A model generated the notes under the pieces. It was not told the DNA's origin, did not search any database, and was given only the letters and a program-made list of their open reading frames with translations. Of a stretch of 64,000 nt of DNA, positions 28,721 to 38,895 are shown piece after piece (the first letter of the stretch is position 1; each line of letters starts with the position of its first letter). Source of the stretch: Idiomarina loihiensis (GTDB lineage: Bacteria > Pseudomonadota > Gammaproteobacteria > Enterobacterales > Alteromonadaceae). Location of the stretch: contig NZ_CP074112.1 of NCBI RefSeq assembly GCF_024584785.1, positions 1 through 64,000 of the forward strand, written 5' to 3'. The position numbers and the translations under genes were made by a program.

Positions 28721-31186
28721 ATGACCACAGAGCAGTTGCCGGTACAAGCTTTAATTGAACCTTTGGTAAAGTTGTTACCGGCGGCTCGAGTTGTCATCGA
28801 AGCCCCGCCAGGGGCGGGCAAGTCGACACTGTTGCCACTGGCGTTGTTGCAGCAGCCTAGTCTCGCTCAGCAACGCATTTTAATGTTGCAACCGCGGCGG
28901 CTAGCAACCCTTGCCATTGCAACCTATCTGGCTCGACAGCTGGATGAACCCGTGGGGCAAACGGTAGGTTACCACATTCGCGGCGAGGCTCGCTTTAACC
29001 AACACACTCGGTTGCTCATTGTTACCGAGGGTATGTTTACTCAATACCTGCAACAAGACCCGGAGCTAGCCGGGGTGGGTATGGTGATTTTTGACGAGTT
29101 TCATGAGCGGAATTTGGCGAGTGACTTGGGCCTAGCAATGTTGCAAGAAAGCCTCCTATTGCGACCTGACTTAAGTGTACTGGTGATGTCGGCCACGTTA
29201 CCAGCAGAGCCGATTGCGGCTTGGCTTAGCGAAGCTGGGGTAGATTGCCAGATTCTTCGCAGTGAAGGGCGTCAGTATCCCATCAGCATTCATTATCGAC
29301 CACCTCCTGCCAGTAGCCGTTGGCAGCAGCATTTACCTCAAGTTATCCAAGAAGCATGCCAAGTAGCACAACAAGATGTGCTGGTATTTGTGCCTGGGCT
29401 TGCTGATATTCAGTATGTTACGCGCTCCTTGAATGAGCAGTTGCAGGAGCAGTGGCAAGTTTATCCACTACACCGGCAAGTAGCGCCGGCAGCACAGCGT
29501 GACGTCTTACGAGGGCGCCAAGGCGAAGGTAAACGGCGAATTATCTTAGCGACAAATATTGCTGAAACCAGTGTGACCATTCCTGGGGTAGATGTAGTGG
29601 TGGATAGCGGTCGTGAGCGCCAAGCTCTTTATTATCCCCAACATGGCGTTAGTCGCTTAGTCACCCGGCGGATTAGCAAGGCTTCTGCTACGCAGCGAGC
29701 TGGCCGTGCTGGACGAACGGCGGCCGGGGTTTGTTTTAGAGTGTGGGCTGAAGCAGATCAGCATGGCTTGCGTGATTATCAAGTGCCAGAACTTGAAACC
29801 GCAGATTTAACCTCGCTGCTACTAGAGTGCAAGCGATGGGGCAGTGAGCCTGCCCAACTGCGCTTCTTTACCCCTCCGTCGGCAGCCAATTTAGCCGCTG
29901 CGCAGCAAGCATTGGTTAACTTGCAGGCCGTGCAAGAGAACGGACGTTTAACCGCGCTCGGTCAACAGCTAAGTGAGTTGGGGAGTGACCCGCGTTTAGC
30001 GCGAATCATAGCTCATGCACAATCACAATCAGCCAGCTACCGGGCGACAGTGGCCTATTTAATCGCGCAACTGGAGCAGCTACCGCGTCAACCGCAGCAG
30101 TTTCCGCAGCCGCTGGCTCAATTCAATAGCGCCCAACAACAACGCTATCAGTATTGGTTAAAACGCTTAGGAATAACTGCTAGTGAGCGCCTACTTCCGC
30201 CCAGTGCGTTTGCAGAAATATTGCTGTGGGGCTTTGCTGATCGAGTGGGCTTACAGCGAGCTAAGAGTGATCGATATCTACTAGCCTATGGCGGTGGTGC
30301 CAGTTTTCATCATCAAGACTTACGTCAACCTAGCCGCTGGCTGTTAGTACTGACAGTCAACTTCAGCGAAGGCCAAGCGGATGCTATTATTGGTGCTGCG
30401 CTAGAATTAACTGAGGCAGATTTAACGCATCCAGCGTTAACCATCAGTAGTTACGATGAAACCACGTGGAGTGGGCCGAGCAAGCGCTTACAAACGACTC
30501 GTTGGCAGCAGTTGGGAGCGATTAAGTTTAATCCGCAACCAGTAGCTCAGCTGCCTAGTGCGGAGCAACGGATACAGGCATTACGCGACTATGTACAGCA
30601 ACAGGGATTGGCTGTGTTGGGTTGGAGTGCTAGCTGTCAGCAATGGCTGGCGCGAGCACGGCTCTTAGAACAGCATTTACCAGCGGCCCAGCAAGCCCAG
30701 TGGCCGAGTTTTTCTGAGGCTTATTTACTAACTAGCTTAGCTGACTGGGCGAGTCCCTATTGGCAAGATATTACCAGTTTGCAGCAGCTAACCCAGTGGC
30801 GTCCACTTACGGCTTTGCAAGCTCGGTTGAACTACTCTCAGCAGCAACTCTTACAGCAAGCTTGTCCCAGTCAATTGCGCTTGCCTAGCGGCCGTGAACA
30901 AACGATTGACTATACCCAGGCAACGCCACTGATAGCGGTTAAATTACAAGAAATGTTTGGTGAACCAGTGTCACCAACACTGTGCTTCGGACAAGTCACC
31001 CTTACCATAGATTTACTCTCTCCGGCGGGCAGATTGTTGCAACGAACCGCCGATTTAGCTAGCTTTTGGAATGACGCATATACTGCGGTAAAAAAAGAAA
31101 TGAAAGGCCGCTATCCCAAACATCCATGGCCAGATCAGCCACACTTAGCCATGGCGACACATAAAACAAAGAGACACCTTGAATGA
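28721..31186 (+). CDS. hrpB: ATP-dependent RNA helicase HrpB
   Basis: DEAH-box-type helicase of 821 residues, within the usual range for HrpB. Motif I is PPGAGKST (29-36), motif II DEFH (126-129, the HrpB variant), motif III MSATL, motif V ATNIAETSVTIPGV and motif VI QRAGRAGR. The HrpB-specific C-terminal domain follows to the end. Its function is poorly known in Proteobacteria. Its stop overlaps the mrcB start as ATGA, the usual hrpB-mrcB arrangement. Confidence 0.96.
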   Translation: MTTEQLPVQALIEPLVKLLPAARVVIEAPPGAGKSTLLPLALLQQPSLAQQRILMLQPRRLATLAIATYLARQLDEPVGQTVGYHIRGEARFNQHTRLLIVTEGMFTQYLQQDPELAGVGMVIFDEFHERNLASDLGLAMLQESLLLRPDLSVLVMSATLPAEPIAAWLSEAGVDCQILRSEGRQYPISIHYRPPPASSRWQQHLPQVIQEACQVAQQDVLVFVPGLADIQYVTRSLNEQLQEQWQVYPLHRQVAPAAQRDVLRGRQGEGKRRIILATNIAETSVTIPGVDVVVDSGRERQALYYPQHGVSRLVTRRISKASATQRAGRAGRTAAGVCFRVWAEADQHGLRDYQVPELETADLTSLLLECKRWGSEPAQLRFFTPPSAANLAAAQQALVNLQAVQENGRLTALGQQLSELGSDPRLARIIAHAQSQSASYRATVAYLIAQLEQLPRQPQQFPQPLAQFNSAQQQRYQYWLKRLGITASERLLPPSAFAEILLWGFADRVGLQRAKSDRYLLAYGGGASFHHQDLRQPSRWLLVLTVNFSEGQADAIIGAALELTEADLTHPALTISSYDETTWSGPSKRLQTTRWQQLGAIKFNPQPVAQLPSAEQRIQALRDYVQQQGLAVLGWSASCQQWLARARLLEQHLPAAQQAQWPSFSEAYLLTSLADWASPYWQDITSLQQLTQWRPLTALQARLNYSQQQLLQQACPSQLRLPSGREQTIDYTQATPLIAVKLQEMFGEPVSPTLCFGQVTLTIDLLSPAGRLLQRTADLASFWNDAYTAVKKEMKGRYPKHPWPDQPHLAMATHKTKRHLE

Positions 31187-33447
31187 CCCGTACCAGAGCT
31201 GTATTTAGGTATTTACTCATCACTGGGTTAAAGCTGGCATTGATCGGACTAGTACTGGTAGCGGGCTACCTCATTTATCTTGATGCTTCGTTAACCAAGC
31301 GTTTTAGCTCTAATCGCTTTCAAGCCCCGGCACTGGTTTATGCTCGCAGTTTAGAGCTGGTGCCAGGGAGCACTATTGCAGCCCCGACTGTGATTGCTGA
31401 GTTGGAGCGCTTGAGTTATCAACGGGTAACGCAGATCACCGATTCAGGGCAATATCAGCAAAGCGGTAGTAGCCTGACCATCTATCGGCGTCCGTTTGAC
31501 TTTGCTGATGGTCCGGCAATGGCGCGGCGAGTGCGACTTGAATTTGCAGCAGGCGGCATCCGTGGGATTCAGAGTTTACCCGATGGCCGAGCACTGAATA
31601 GGTTTCGCCTAGAAGCACCGCTACTCGGGCGTTTAGCTGGTGGCAGTGATGAAGATCGGTTGTTGGTAGGGTTAGAGTTGGTGCCAAACTTACTGATTGA
31701 AACTCTCCTGTTAGTTGAAGACCGAGATTTTTATCATCATGCTGGTATCTCAGTCTCTTCGATTGCGCGTGCAGCGGTAGCCAATCTGATAGCGATGCGG
31801 ACGGTACAAGGTGGCAGCACACTCACTCAGCAGCTGGTTAAAAATTTATACTTAACCCGCGAGCGTAGTTTGTGGCGCAAAGCAAATGAAGCGCTGATGG
31901 CGCTTATTATTGATTATCGCTTTAGTAAAAATGAAATCTTAGAAACCTATTTGAATGAGGTTTATTTTGGGCAAGACCGAGGCTCGGCGATTCATGGAAT
32001 TGGCTTAGCCAGTCGCCTGTATTTTGGTAAACAAGTTCAAGAACTAACAGCTTCCGATATCGCGTTATTGGTTGGAGTCATTAAAGGTCCTTCTTATTAT
32101 GACCCAAGGCGCTATCCAGAACGAGCGCTAGAGCGCCGAGATATGATCCTCCAATTAATGCTTGAGCATAATTTGCTAGACCCCAACAGCTATCAGATGG
32201 CAGTAGCAGCTAAGCTGATGCCAACTGGTTCAGGACAATTAGTTAAGGCCAGACTGCCTCATTATTTAGAACGCGTTCAGCAAGAACTGAGCCAAATTGC
32301 GTTACCTCATAATTGGCAGCAACAGGGTTTGCGAGTGTTCACTTACTTTGACCCCAATGCACAGCAAGCGGCTGAACAAGCACTGCAACAGCAACTGGCA
32401 CAGGTCAGTAAAGATCCACTATTGCAAGGAGCTGTGGTGGTGGTTAACCATCAGCAAGCGGGGATAGCTGCGGTGGTGGGGGATCGGCAGCCTCGAGCGG
32501 TAGGATTTAACCGCGCCCTAAATGCGATGCGTCCTGTCGGTTCCCTGGTTAAACCACTGATTTATGCTGCCGCGTTTGAGCATCAAGGTCTAGAACTAGG
32601 GCAAGTGATTCGCGATGAGCCGATTGTGGTGCCACGTCAAGGACAAGCCGATTGGCAACCACAAAACTATGACGAAACTTTTTTGGGTGATTTATCGGTT
32701 TATGATGCCTTGGTGCAATCACGTAATGTGCCCGCCGTAAAGCTAGCTCAACAAGTAGGTATTAAGCAATTGGTGGCGATGTTGCAGGCAACCGGTGTGG
32801 ACACCCCAATACCTGAGGTACCTGCCCTAGCGTTGGGGTCGGTGGCACTGTCGCCGCTGCAAGTGAGTGAAATCTATGCCATGTTGGCGCAGTCAGGCAA
32901 ACATCGACCGGTGGCCGCGATTGCCGCTATGACGGATCACCAAGGGTTGAATTTATACCAACGTTCGCCGCAAACAGCCCAACAGGTGTTCAGTGCTGAG
33001 GTTGGCTATTTAATCAATTATGGTCTGCGGGGGGTGATCAACGAAGGCACCGGCAAAACCTTAGCGCAGCTTGTTGGTTCGCAACAGCTCGCTGGTAAAA
33101 GCGGTACTACCAATGATTATCGTGATAGTTGGTTTGTCGCCTACGATCAGCAGCATGTGTTTAGTGTCTGGGTAGGGCGAGATGATAATCAGCCGGTAGG
33201 ACTTACAGGTAGTCGAGGCGCGTTACCTGTGGTAGCAGCCTTATTACAGCAATTTAAACCACAACCGCTGCAGTTAGAGATGCCAGCTACAGTGACTGTG
33301 GTGAATTTTCATCGCCAGCTTGGGGTGCCAATTCCCGACGATTGTGAGGCTGGCTTACGCGTACCTGCGCGCTTTAAAACAATGCCGGAAGACCAAGGGT
33401 GTTCCGGCACAGTAGAAAAGAAAAGCTGGTGGCAACGCTTATTTTAA
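31183..33447 (+). CDS. mrcB: penicillin-binding protein 1B
   Basis: Bifunctional peptidoglycan synthase of 754 residues anchored by one N-terminal helix (about 14-33). A UB2H-like domain comes first. The glycosyltransferase domain has the catalytic Glu E179 in [13 protein letters not shown] and [12 protein letters not shown]. The transpeptidase domain has S454-L-V-K457, the SRN motif in [10 protein letters not shown], and K639-S-G-T. It works in the periplasm and in other species is activated by the lipoprotein LpoB. Coupled to hrpB; its last 9 nt overlap hemL tail to tail. Confidence 0.96.
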   Translation: MTRTRAVFRYLLITGLKLALIGLVLVAGYLIYLDASLTKRFSSNRFQAPALVYARSLELVPGSTIAAPTVIAELERLSYQRVTQITDSGQYQQSGSSLTIYRRPFDFADGPAMARRVRLEFAAGGIRGIQSLPDGRALNRFRLEAPLLGRLAGGSDEDRLLVGLELVPNLLIETLLLVEDRDFYHHAGISVSSIARAAVANLIAMRTVQGGSTLTQQLVKNLYLTRERSLWRKANEALMALIIDYRFSKNEILETYLNEVYFGQDRGSAIHGIGLASRLYFGKQVQELTASDIALLVGVIKGPSYYDPRRYPERALERRDMILQLMLEHNLLDPNSYQMAVAAKLMPTGSGQLVKARLPHYLERVQQELSQIALPHNWQQQGLRVFTYFDPNAQQAAEQALQQQLAQVSKDPLLQGAVVVVNHQQAGIAAVVGDRQPRAVGFNRALNAMRPVGSLVKPLIYAAAFEHQGLELGQVIRDEPIVVPRQGQADWQPQNYDETFLGDLSVYDALVQSRNVPAVKLAQQVGIKQLVAMLQATGVDTPIPEVPALALGSVALSPLQVSEIYAMLAQSGKHRPVAAIAAMTDHQGLNLYQRSPQTAQQVFSAEVGYLINYGLRGVINEGTGKTLAQLVGSQQLAGKSGTTNDYRDSWFVAYDQQHVFSVWVGRDDNQPVGLTGSRGALPVVAALLQQFKPQPLQLEMPATVTVVNFHRQLGVPIPDDCEAGLRVPARFKTMPEDQGCSGTVEKKSWWQRLF

Positions 33448-34722
33448 TTCAGCGAAAGCGACCTTAGCGGCTGCTAGTGTGGCCTCGATATCAGCGTCCG
33501 TGTGAGCTGCTGACATGAAACCAGCCTCAAACGCTGATGGCGCTAAGTAAACACCTTGGCGCAACATACTATGGTAGAACTTGCGGAAATGCTCAATGTT
33601 GCATTCGGTAGCTTGCTGGTAACTTGTTACTTGCGCTTCTTTGCTAAAGAAAAAGCCAAACATCGAGCCAGCGCGGTTGGTGGTAAATGGAATACCAGCC
33701 TCGTCAGCTAAGGCTTGCAAGCCATTCACTAATTGTTCAACTTTGGCTGTTAACCCAGGATACAGCTGTTCGTCATCCAATTGGTTTAAGGCAGCTAAGC
33801 CGGCCGCCATAGCCACTGGGTTGCCTGATAAGGTGCCAGCTTGGTAGACGGGACCAACAGGAGCAATGTAATCCATGATTTCACGTTTACCGCCAAAGGC
33901 ACCTACTGGCATGCCACCGCCAATAACCTTACCTAGGGTGGTTAAATCTGGGATAACTTGGTAGTACTCTTGCGCACCGCCACGAGCCACACGGAAGCCT
34001 GTCATTACTTCATCAAAAATCAGCACGCTACCGTATTGATCACAGATCTCACGTAAGCCTTCAAGAAAACCTGGTACCGGTGGAATGCAGTTCATGTTGC
34101 CGGCTACGGGCTCAACGATGATGGTTGCGATTTGGTCGCCAACTTCGGCGAAAATCTGTTTCACCGAAGCTAAATCATTGTAGGTTACCGTTAAGGTATG
34201 CTTAGCAAAGTCCTCAGGGATCCCAGGTGAGTTAGGTACGCCCAGCGTTAATGCACCCGAGCCAGCTTTCACTAATAACGCGTCAGCATGACCGTGATAA
34301 CAGCCTTCAAATTTCAAGATTTTATCGCGACCAGTATAACCACGGGCTAAACGAATAGCTGTCATGGTAGCTTCGGTACCGGAATTCACCATGCGCACCT
34401 TCTCAATCGATGGCACGATTTGCTTGATGCGCTCAGCCATAGTGATTTCGTTAGGGGTAGGGGTGCCAAAACTTAAACCACGATCGACAGCAGCATGAGT
34501 CGCTTCGCGAATTGCAGTGTTGTTATGGCCAAGAATCATCGGCCCCCAAGAGCCCACATAATCAATGTATTTGTTGCCATCAGCATCAAACATATAGGCG
34601 CCATCGGCACTTTCAATAAAGATTGGAGAGCCACCTACGCCATTAAAGGCACGTACCGGCGAGTTCACGCCACCGGGAATACTTTGTTGAGCTTGAGCAA
34701 ATAATTCATCAGAACGAGACAT
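33439..34722 (-). CDS. hemL: glutamate-1-semialdehyde 2,1-aminomutase
   Basis: PLP enzyme that makes 5-aminolevulinate, the first dedicated precursor of haem, in the C5 pathway. It has 427 residues. The PLP lysine is K265 in [18 protein letters not shown], and [17 protein letters not shown] and [20 protein letters not shown] are class III aminotransferase marks. GAGGAAA precedes the ATG. It follows pyrB by 32 nt on the same strand; hemJ lies a gene further upstream. Confidence 0.97.
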   Translation of the reverse strand: MSRSDELFAQAQQSIPGGVNSPVRAFNGVGGSPIFIESADGAYMFDADGNKYIDYVGSWGPMILGHNNTAIREATHAAVDRGLSFGTPTPNEITMAERIKQIVPSIEKVRMVNSGTEATMTAIRLARGYTGRDKILKFEGCYHGHADALLVKAGSGALTLGVPNSPGIPEDFAKHTLTVTYNDLASVKQIFAEVGDQIATIIVEPVAGNMNCIPPVPGFLEGLREICDQYGSVLIFDEVMTGFRVARGGAQEYYQVIPDLTTLGKVIGGGMPVGAFGGKREIMDYIAPVGPVYQAGTLSGNPVAMAAGLAALNQLDDEQLYPGLTAKVEQLVNGLQALADEAGIPFTTNRAGSMFGFFFSKEAQVTSYQQATECNIEHFRKFYHSMLRQGVYLAPSAFEAGFMSAAHTDADIEATLAAAKVAFAELK

Positions 34723-34754
34723 GAGTTTCCTCTTATTTAACAGCTAATAGCGAA

Positions 34755-35771
34755 TTAGTACGAGTTGCGTTTATCGCTGTACCAATTCACCTCGCAATCG
34801 TATTTTTCAACCTGCTCGGCTACCCCTAGCGTTAGTGCAAAGAGCGCCATACGAATCAGCACGCCGTTGTCCGCTTGGCGGAAAATAGCAAGGTTAGGAT
34901 GTTGATTTAAATCGTTATCTAGTTCGTTTGCTTCTGCGCGTGAATCGCGCGGCAAAGGATGCATGATAACGGTATTAGGTTTGTAGTGCTTGGTATAGAT
35001 TTCGCTATTTAAACGAAACTTACCGCGATATTGATCAGCCTCTTGAGGCGTAGTAAACCGCTCTTGCTGAATCCGGGTTTGATAAACAATATCAGCATCT
35101 GAACTACCACTGACTTGATCCGTGATAGTGACACGGTGACCGGCTTGGTCTAACACGGCTAACACACTATCAGGCATGGCCAATTCTTGGGGCGAAATCA
35201 AGGTGAAACGAATATTTTTATAGAGTGCGAGTAAGCGTGACAGCGAGTGCACGGTGCGCCCGTATTTTAAATCACCCATCATGCAAATATGCATCCCATC
35301 AATAAGATGACCATGGTAAGCCAGCTCTTTTTTAATAGTGTAGAGATCTAGCAAGGCTTGGGTAGGATGCTCGTTGGCTCCATCACCGCCGTTGATAACA
35401 GGCACCCGACTGCCTTGCGCAAACTCGGCAACAGAACCTGATTTAGGATGGCGCATGGCAATCACATCGCTGTAACTACTCAGCACTCGGGCGGTATCGT
35501 ATAAAGATTCGCCTTTGGCCAGCGCTGAGCTTTCCATACCAGTGGTTTCACGAACTTCACCACCGAGCAGGTTAAACGCAGTACCAAAACTCACCCTAGT
35601 ACGGGTTGAAGCTTCAAAAAATAAATTACCTAAGATGGCACCATCGAGAACTTTGGTACGTTTTTGCCTACGTGCGTATGGCTGCATGCGATCGGCCGTG
35701 GCAAAAATCTGCTGAATACTGTCGAGGTCAAACTGCTCGACTGAAAGGATATTAGAACCGGTAAAATTCAT
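34755..35771 (-). CDS. pyrB: aspartate carbamoyltransferase catalytic subunit
   Basis: Joins carbamoyl phosphate to aspartate in pyrimidine synthesis. It has 338 residues, longer than the E. coli chain (about 310). The carbamoyl-phosphate motif FEASTRTR is at 52-59, with HPTQALLDLYTI and the C-terminal MHPLPRDSRAEANELD. No pyrI regulatory gene follows; the next gene is hemL. ATG 35771 was chosen because AGGG lies nine bases upstream. That site lies inside a strong dyad (35777-35812), which may affect expression. Confidence 0.94.
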   Translation of the reverse strand: MNFTGSNILSVEQFDLDSIQQIFATADRMQPYARRQKRTKVLDGAILGNLFFEASTRTRVSFGTAFNLLGGEVRETTGMESSALAKGESLYDTARVLSSYSDVIAMRHPKSGSVAEFAQGSRVPVINGGDGANEHPTQALLDLYTIKKELAYHGHLIDGMHICMMGDLKYGRTVHSLSRLLALYKNIRFTLISPQELAMPDSVLAVLDQAGHRVTITDQVSGSSDADIVYQTRIQQERFTTPQEADQYRGKFRLNSEIYTKHYKPNTVIMHPLPRDSRAEANELDNDLNQHPNLAIFRQADNGVLIRMALFALTLGVAEQVEKYDCEVNWYSDKRNSY

Positions 35772-35776
35772 GATGG

Positions 35777-35812
35777 GTAGCCCTGCAGTGAAGGTAAACA
35801 CTGGAGGGCTAC
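35777..35812. repeat. long dyad over the pyrB start region
   Basis: GTAGCCCT-G-CAGTG and CACTG-G-AGGGCTAC pair as 8 bp plus 5 bp with a single mismatch between and an 8-nt loop. On the minus strand the 3' arm includes the AGGG ribosome site of pyrB. The 5' arm overlaps the candidate -10 box at 35811-35816. It could be an operator or an RNA hairpin that hides the ribosome site. Confidence 0.7.
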
Positions 35813-35839
35813 TCTAGCAGATTTTGTGGTTAAAAAGAA
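35811..35839 (-). promoter_or_regulatory. candidate promoter of pyrB
   Basis: On the minus strand TTCTTT (35839-35834), a 17-nt spacer and TAGAGT (35816-35811) stand 40 nt before the pyrB start and overlap the edge of the dyad at 35777-35812. Box scores are modest. Confidence 0.35.
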
Positions 35840-35850
35840 TGCTGGAGCGC

Positions 35851-36279
35851 TTAAAAGGGCTTCATCACCGCCAAAATAATAATGGCAAACAGAGCTAACA
35901 CGGGCACTTCGTTAAAAACCCGATAAAAGCGATGGCTGCGAGTGTTCCGTTGGTGTTTAAAGTCAGCCAAAATCTTAAAACAGTAGCCATGGTAAACGTA
36001 CAGTAAGGTAACGATCACGAGCTTAACGTGTAACCATCCCGAAGCTTTGAGCCAAGCACCACCATAAATCCACATCAACCATAAGCCAAAAATCAGCGTT
36101 AACAATGCAAATGGCGTGACAAAATAAAGCAACCGTCGTTCCATAATCTTAAACTGCTGATTAACCTCTTCAGAGGTATTCTGGGCATGATAGACGAAGA
36201 GGCGCGGCAGATAAAAAATGCCAGCAAACCAAGCCACCATAAAGGCAATGTGTAGTGCTTTAATGAGTAAAATAGACAT
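35851..36279 (-). CDS. hemJ: protoporphyrinogen IX oxidase HemJ
   Basis: Membrane protein of 142 residues of the HemJ family (formerly UPF0093), which oxidises protoporphyrinogen IX to protoporphyrin IX late in haem synthesis. Four hydrophobic segments are visible, with the conserved His of KALHIAFMVAWFAGIFYLPR (residue 10) and a later LHVKL motif with His and Lys. It shares the strand with hemL and pyrB, so two haem genes stand close together. A CopD-like fold gives the only alternative reading, but length and motifs fit HemJ. Confidence 0.9.
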   Translation of the reverse strand: MSILLIKALHIAFMVAWFAGIFYLPRLFVYHAQNTSEEVNQQFKIMERRLLYFVTPFALLTLIFGLWLMWIYGGAWLKASGWLHVKLVIVTLLYVYHGYCFKILADFKHQRNTRSHRFYRVFNEVPVLALFAIIILAVMKPF

Positions 36280-36368
36280 CTAATCCTCGTTCAACTGCGA
36301 TGATTTTTGGTTGCGCCACAAGCGCGGCCTGCGTAGCATGGCGAAGTTCCATCATAAGAAGTGTCACT

Positions 36369-37115
36369 ATGAAAGAGAAGCAGAATATTATTATTGCCAG
36401 CCTTTTGCACCGATTTGGCGGTTGGTTGGTGCTAGCTGTGGTCCTTGGCCTTGGCGTTGCGGCTGGTTATTGGGGCGGCAATTGGCATCTAGTGCAGTTA
36501 CAGCAGCAACTACAACAACAGCAAACAACCATAGCTGAGCTCTATGAACGCACCGAACGGTTTGATTATCAGCAACATATTGCACAAGTAGAATTGGGCA
36601 TTGAGCAGGCTGCCAGTAAAGGTCTGCAGCAAGAACTGTTGATGGCGCAAGACGAGAACTTTGCGCTTCGGCGTGAGTTAGCCTTTTATCAAAAAATTAT
36701 GGCACCTGAATTAGAGGCCAGTGGGGTGATGGTTGATTCGTTTGAATTACAGCCTAACCGCAGCCCCGGCCATTTTCATTTCAGGCTCGCCCTTGTACAA
36801 ATGGACCGTCTACGTAATTTAACCAAAGGCTCAATTGAAATTAGATTAAGTGGACGCCTTCAAGATCAAGCACAGAGTTACGACCTATTGGAACTGGCGC
36901 ACGTGGAAGCTAAAGACCGCCAATTCAGCATGCGCTACTTTACCGTTCAAGCCGGCGATTTCGTGGTGCCCGAGGGCTTTCTTCCCGAACGGATTGATGT
37001 GGTGGTGAACGTTAGCGGTAGCAAACAAAACTTAAGTCGTAGCTTTTATTGGGCCGACTTGTTGGCTGCGCGACCAACGGCTAGCAAAGCTGGCGATAGC
37101 AGCGACAATACTTGA
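36369..37115 (+). CDS. DUF6776-like membrane-anchored coiled-coil protein
   Basis: A 248-residue protein of unknown function. One membrane helix (about 17-35) follows a short cytoplasmic start. A Gln-rich coiled coil covers about 40-115 (VQLQQQLQQQQTTIAELYER). A compact C-terminal domain with alternating beta-like pattern and SKQNLSRSFYWADLL at the end lies in the periplasm. Similar proteins are found beside erpA in related genomes, as here. The start ATG 36369 is preceded by AAGAAG; the open frame from 36300 has no ribosome site. Confidence 0.72.
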   Translation: MKEKQNIIIASLLHRFGGWLVLAVVLGLGVAAGYWGGNWHLVQLQQQLQQQQTTIAELYERTERFDYQQHIAQVELGIEQAASKGLQQELLMAQDENFALRRELAFYQKIMAPELEASGVMVDSFELQPNRSPGHFHFRLALVQMDRLRNLTKGSIEIRLSGRLQDQAQSYDLLELAHVEAKDRQFSMRYFTVQAGDFVVPEGFLPERIDVVVNVSGSKQNLSRSFYWADLLAARPTASKAGDSSDNT

Positions 37116-37173
37116 CCCTTTTACTCAGGTAAGCGAAAATAGCGGTCAGAATTTCTAAGAGGTACACAACATC

Positions 37174-37518
37174 ATGAGTGACACAGCAGCAATGCCTATT
37201 CAGTTCACTGAATCTGCGGCCAACAAAGTAAAGAAACTTATTGCTGAAGAAGAAAATCCAGCCTTAAAATTGCGCGTCTATGTAACTGGTGGTGGTTGCT
37301 CTGGTTTCCAGTACGGTTTTACCTTTGATGAAAAGAGCAATCCTGGTGATACTGAAATCGAACGTAACGGTGTGACCTTAGTGGTTGATCCTATGAGTCT
37401 GCAGTATTTAGTTGGTGGTGTGGTTAATTATGAAGAAGGCTTGCAGGGCGCGCGATTCTTCGTTGATAACCCAAATGCGACCACTACCTGTGGTTGTGGG
37501 TCAAGTTTCTCCATCTGA
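37174..37518 (+). CDS. erpA: iron-sulfur cluster insertion protein ErpA
   Basis: A-type carrier that delivers [4Fe-4S] clusters to enzymes such as those of isoprenoid synthesis. It has 114 residues, the E. coli length. The three cluster cysteines are C42 ([10 protein letters not shown]) and C106 and C108 (TTCGCGSSF). GAGG precedes the ATG. It lies 58 nt after the DUF6776-like gene. Confidence 0.97.
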   Translation: MSDTAAMPIQFTESAANKVKKLIAEEENPALKLRVYVTGGGCSGFQYGFTFDEKSNPGDTEIERNGVTLVVDPMSLQYLVGGVVNYEEGLQGARFFVDNPNATTTCGCGSSFSI

Positions 37519-37527
37519 GGATGAGAT

Positions 37528-37575
37528 ACACCTCGCTTTGCGGTAAGATGTTGCGACATTTTACAGGCGAGGTGT
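37528..37575 (+). repeat. nested hairpin covering the pepQ ribosome site
   Basis: Outer arms ACACCTCGC (37528-37536) and GCGAGGTGT (37567-37575) pair over 9 bp. Inside, GTAAGATGT and ACATTTTAC pair over 9 bp with one G-T wobble around a TGCG loop. The GAGGTG of the outer 3' arm is the pepQ ribosome site, so the structure could limit pepQ translation or protect the erpA 3' end. No T-run follows. Confidence 0.7.
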
Positions 37576-37578
37576 GTT

Positions 37579-38895
37579 ATGAGTTCATACGCAAACCATA
37601 TTGCGACCGTCCAAGCACGATTTGATGCAGCTTTAACTGCAACAGGTTTCGATTCGGTATTGATTTATGCGGGCCAACCGCGTGTAGCATTTCTTGACGA
37701 CAATGCTGCTCCCTACAAAGTTAATCCTCTGTTCAAATACTGGATACCCGTACTAGAAAGTCCTAAAAGCGCGATTTATTACAAAGTGGGTGAAAAGCCA
37801 GTCGTGTTTTTATTTCAACCACGTGATTTTTGGCATGCTCAAGCTGAAGTTCCTCATGAAGAGTGGCAACAGCACGTTGAGTTAGTCGTGATTGATGAGC
37901 AAGAAAAAATGACGGCTTGGCTAGGCGACAAATTAGCAGCGGCCGCTTTCATTGGTGAGGATTTTGCTGAGCCAGTGGCAAGTTGGCAGGTAAAGGCACG
38001 TAACCCTCAAGCTTTGATCGATCATTTACACTTCCACCGTGCTATTAAAACCAGCTGGGAAATCGAGAATATGCGAGCAGCCAATAAATTGGCAGCTACC
38101 GCTCACTTAGCCGCTCGTGATGCATTTTTTGCTGGCGCCAGTGAGTTAGAAATTCATCATGCCTATCTAGCTGCGATTGCCGCCCGCGAAACCCAGTTGC
38201 CATACAATAGTATTGTGGCTCTGAACGAGCATGGAGCGATCTTACATTACGATATGTATCAAACAAAAGCCCCCGCACAAGCGCGCTCATTCCTGATTGA
38301 TGCTGGCGCCCTCTATAAAGGCTACTGTGCTGATATTACCCGAACCTATGCCCGTGAGAGCGGCTTCTTTGCGGATCTGATTGCCGCGATGGATGATGCA
38401 CAGCAAGCCTTGCTGAGTGAAATTAAACCGGGTATTAGCTATTACCAACTTCACGTATCTCAACACTTAAAGATTGCCCAAGTATTAAGTGAGTTTGGCT
38501 TTGTGAAAGGCTCAGCTGAAAGTATTTACGAGCAAGGTTATAGCAGTGCTTTCTTCCCGCATGGGTTGGGCCACTTTATCGGCCTACAAGTGCATGATGT
38601 CGGCGGTTTCTTAGCCAATGATCGTGGTGATGCTATTGCTCGTGATCCACGCCATCCGTTTTTACGCTTACTACGTGAAGTAGAGGCTGGCCAAGTATTT
38701 ACAATTGAACCGGGTTTATACGTGGTCGATCAGTTGCTGGAAGCCCATGCTGGTAACAACGACTTTAATTGGCAGCGGATTGACGAGCTACGCCCATACG
38801 GCGGCGTGCGCATTGAAGATAGCATTGTTGTTGGCGAAGACGGCAATAACGAAAACCTAACTCGTGATGCTTTCGCTAGCTTAGCTAACCATTAA
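37579..38895 (+). CDS. pepQ: Xaa-Pro dipeptidase (prolidase), OPAA-like
   Basis: Cytoplasmic Mn-dependent enzyme that cleaves dipeptides with C-terminal proline. It has 438 residues. The five metal ligands of the pita-bread fold are visible: Asp in SFLIDAGALYKG, Asp in CADITRTYA, His in FPHGLGHFIGLQ, Glu in FTIEPGLYVV and Glu in VRIEDSIVV. It resembles the Alteromonas prolidases known as organophosphorus acid anhydrolases, which also have a side activity on phosphotriesters. GAGGTG precedes the ATG within a hairpin. Its end overlaps anmK by 4 nt. Confidence 0.94.
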   Translation: MSSYANHIATVQARFDAALTATGFDSVLIYAGQPRVAFLDDNAAPYKVNPLFKYWIPVLESPKSAIYYKVGEKPVVFLFQPRDFWHAQAEVPHEEWQQHVELVVIDEQEKMTAWLGDKLAAAAFIGEDFAEPVASWQVKARNPQALIDHLHFHRAIKTSWEIENMRAANKLAATAHLAARDAFFAGASELEIHHAYLAAIAARETQLPYNSIVALNEHGAILHYDMYQTKAPAQARSFLIDAGALYKGYCADITRTYARESGFFADLIAAMDDAQQALLSEIKPGISYYQLHVSQHLKIAQVLSEFGFVKGSAESIYEQGYSSAFFPHGLGHFIGLQVHDVGGFLANDRGDAIARDPRHPFLRLLREVEAGQVFTIEPGLYVVDQLLEAHAGNNDFNWQRIDELRPYGGVRIEDSIVVGEDGNNENLTRDAFASLANH

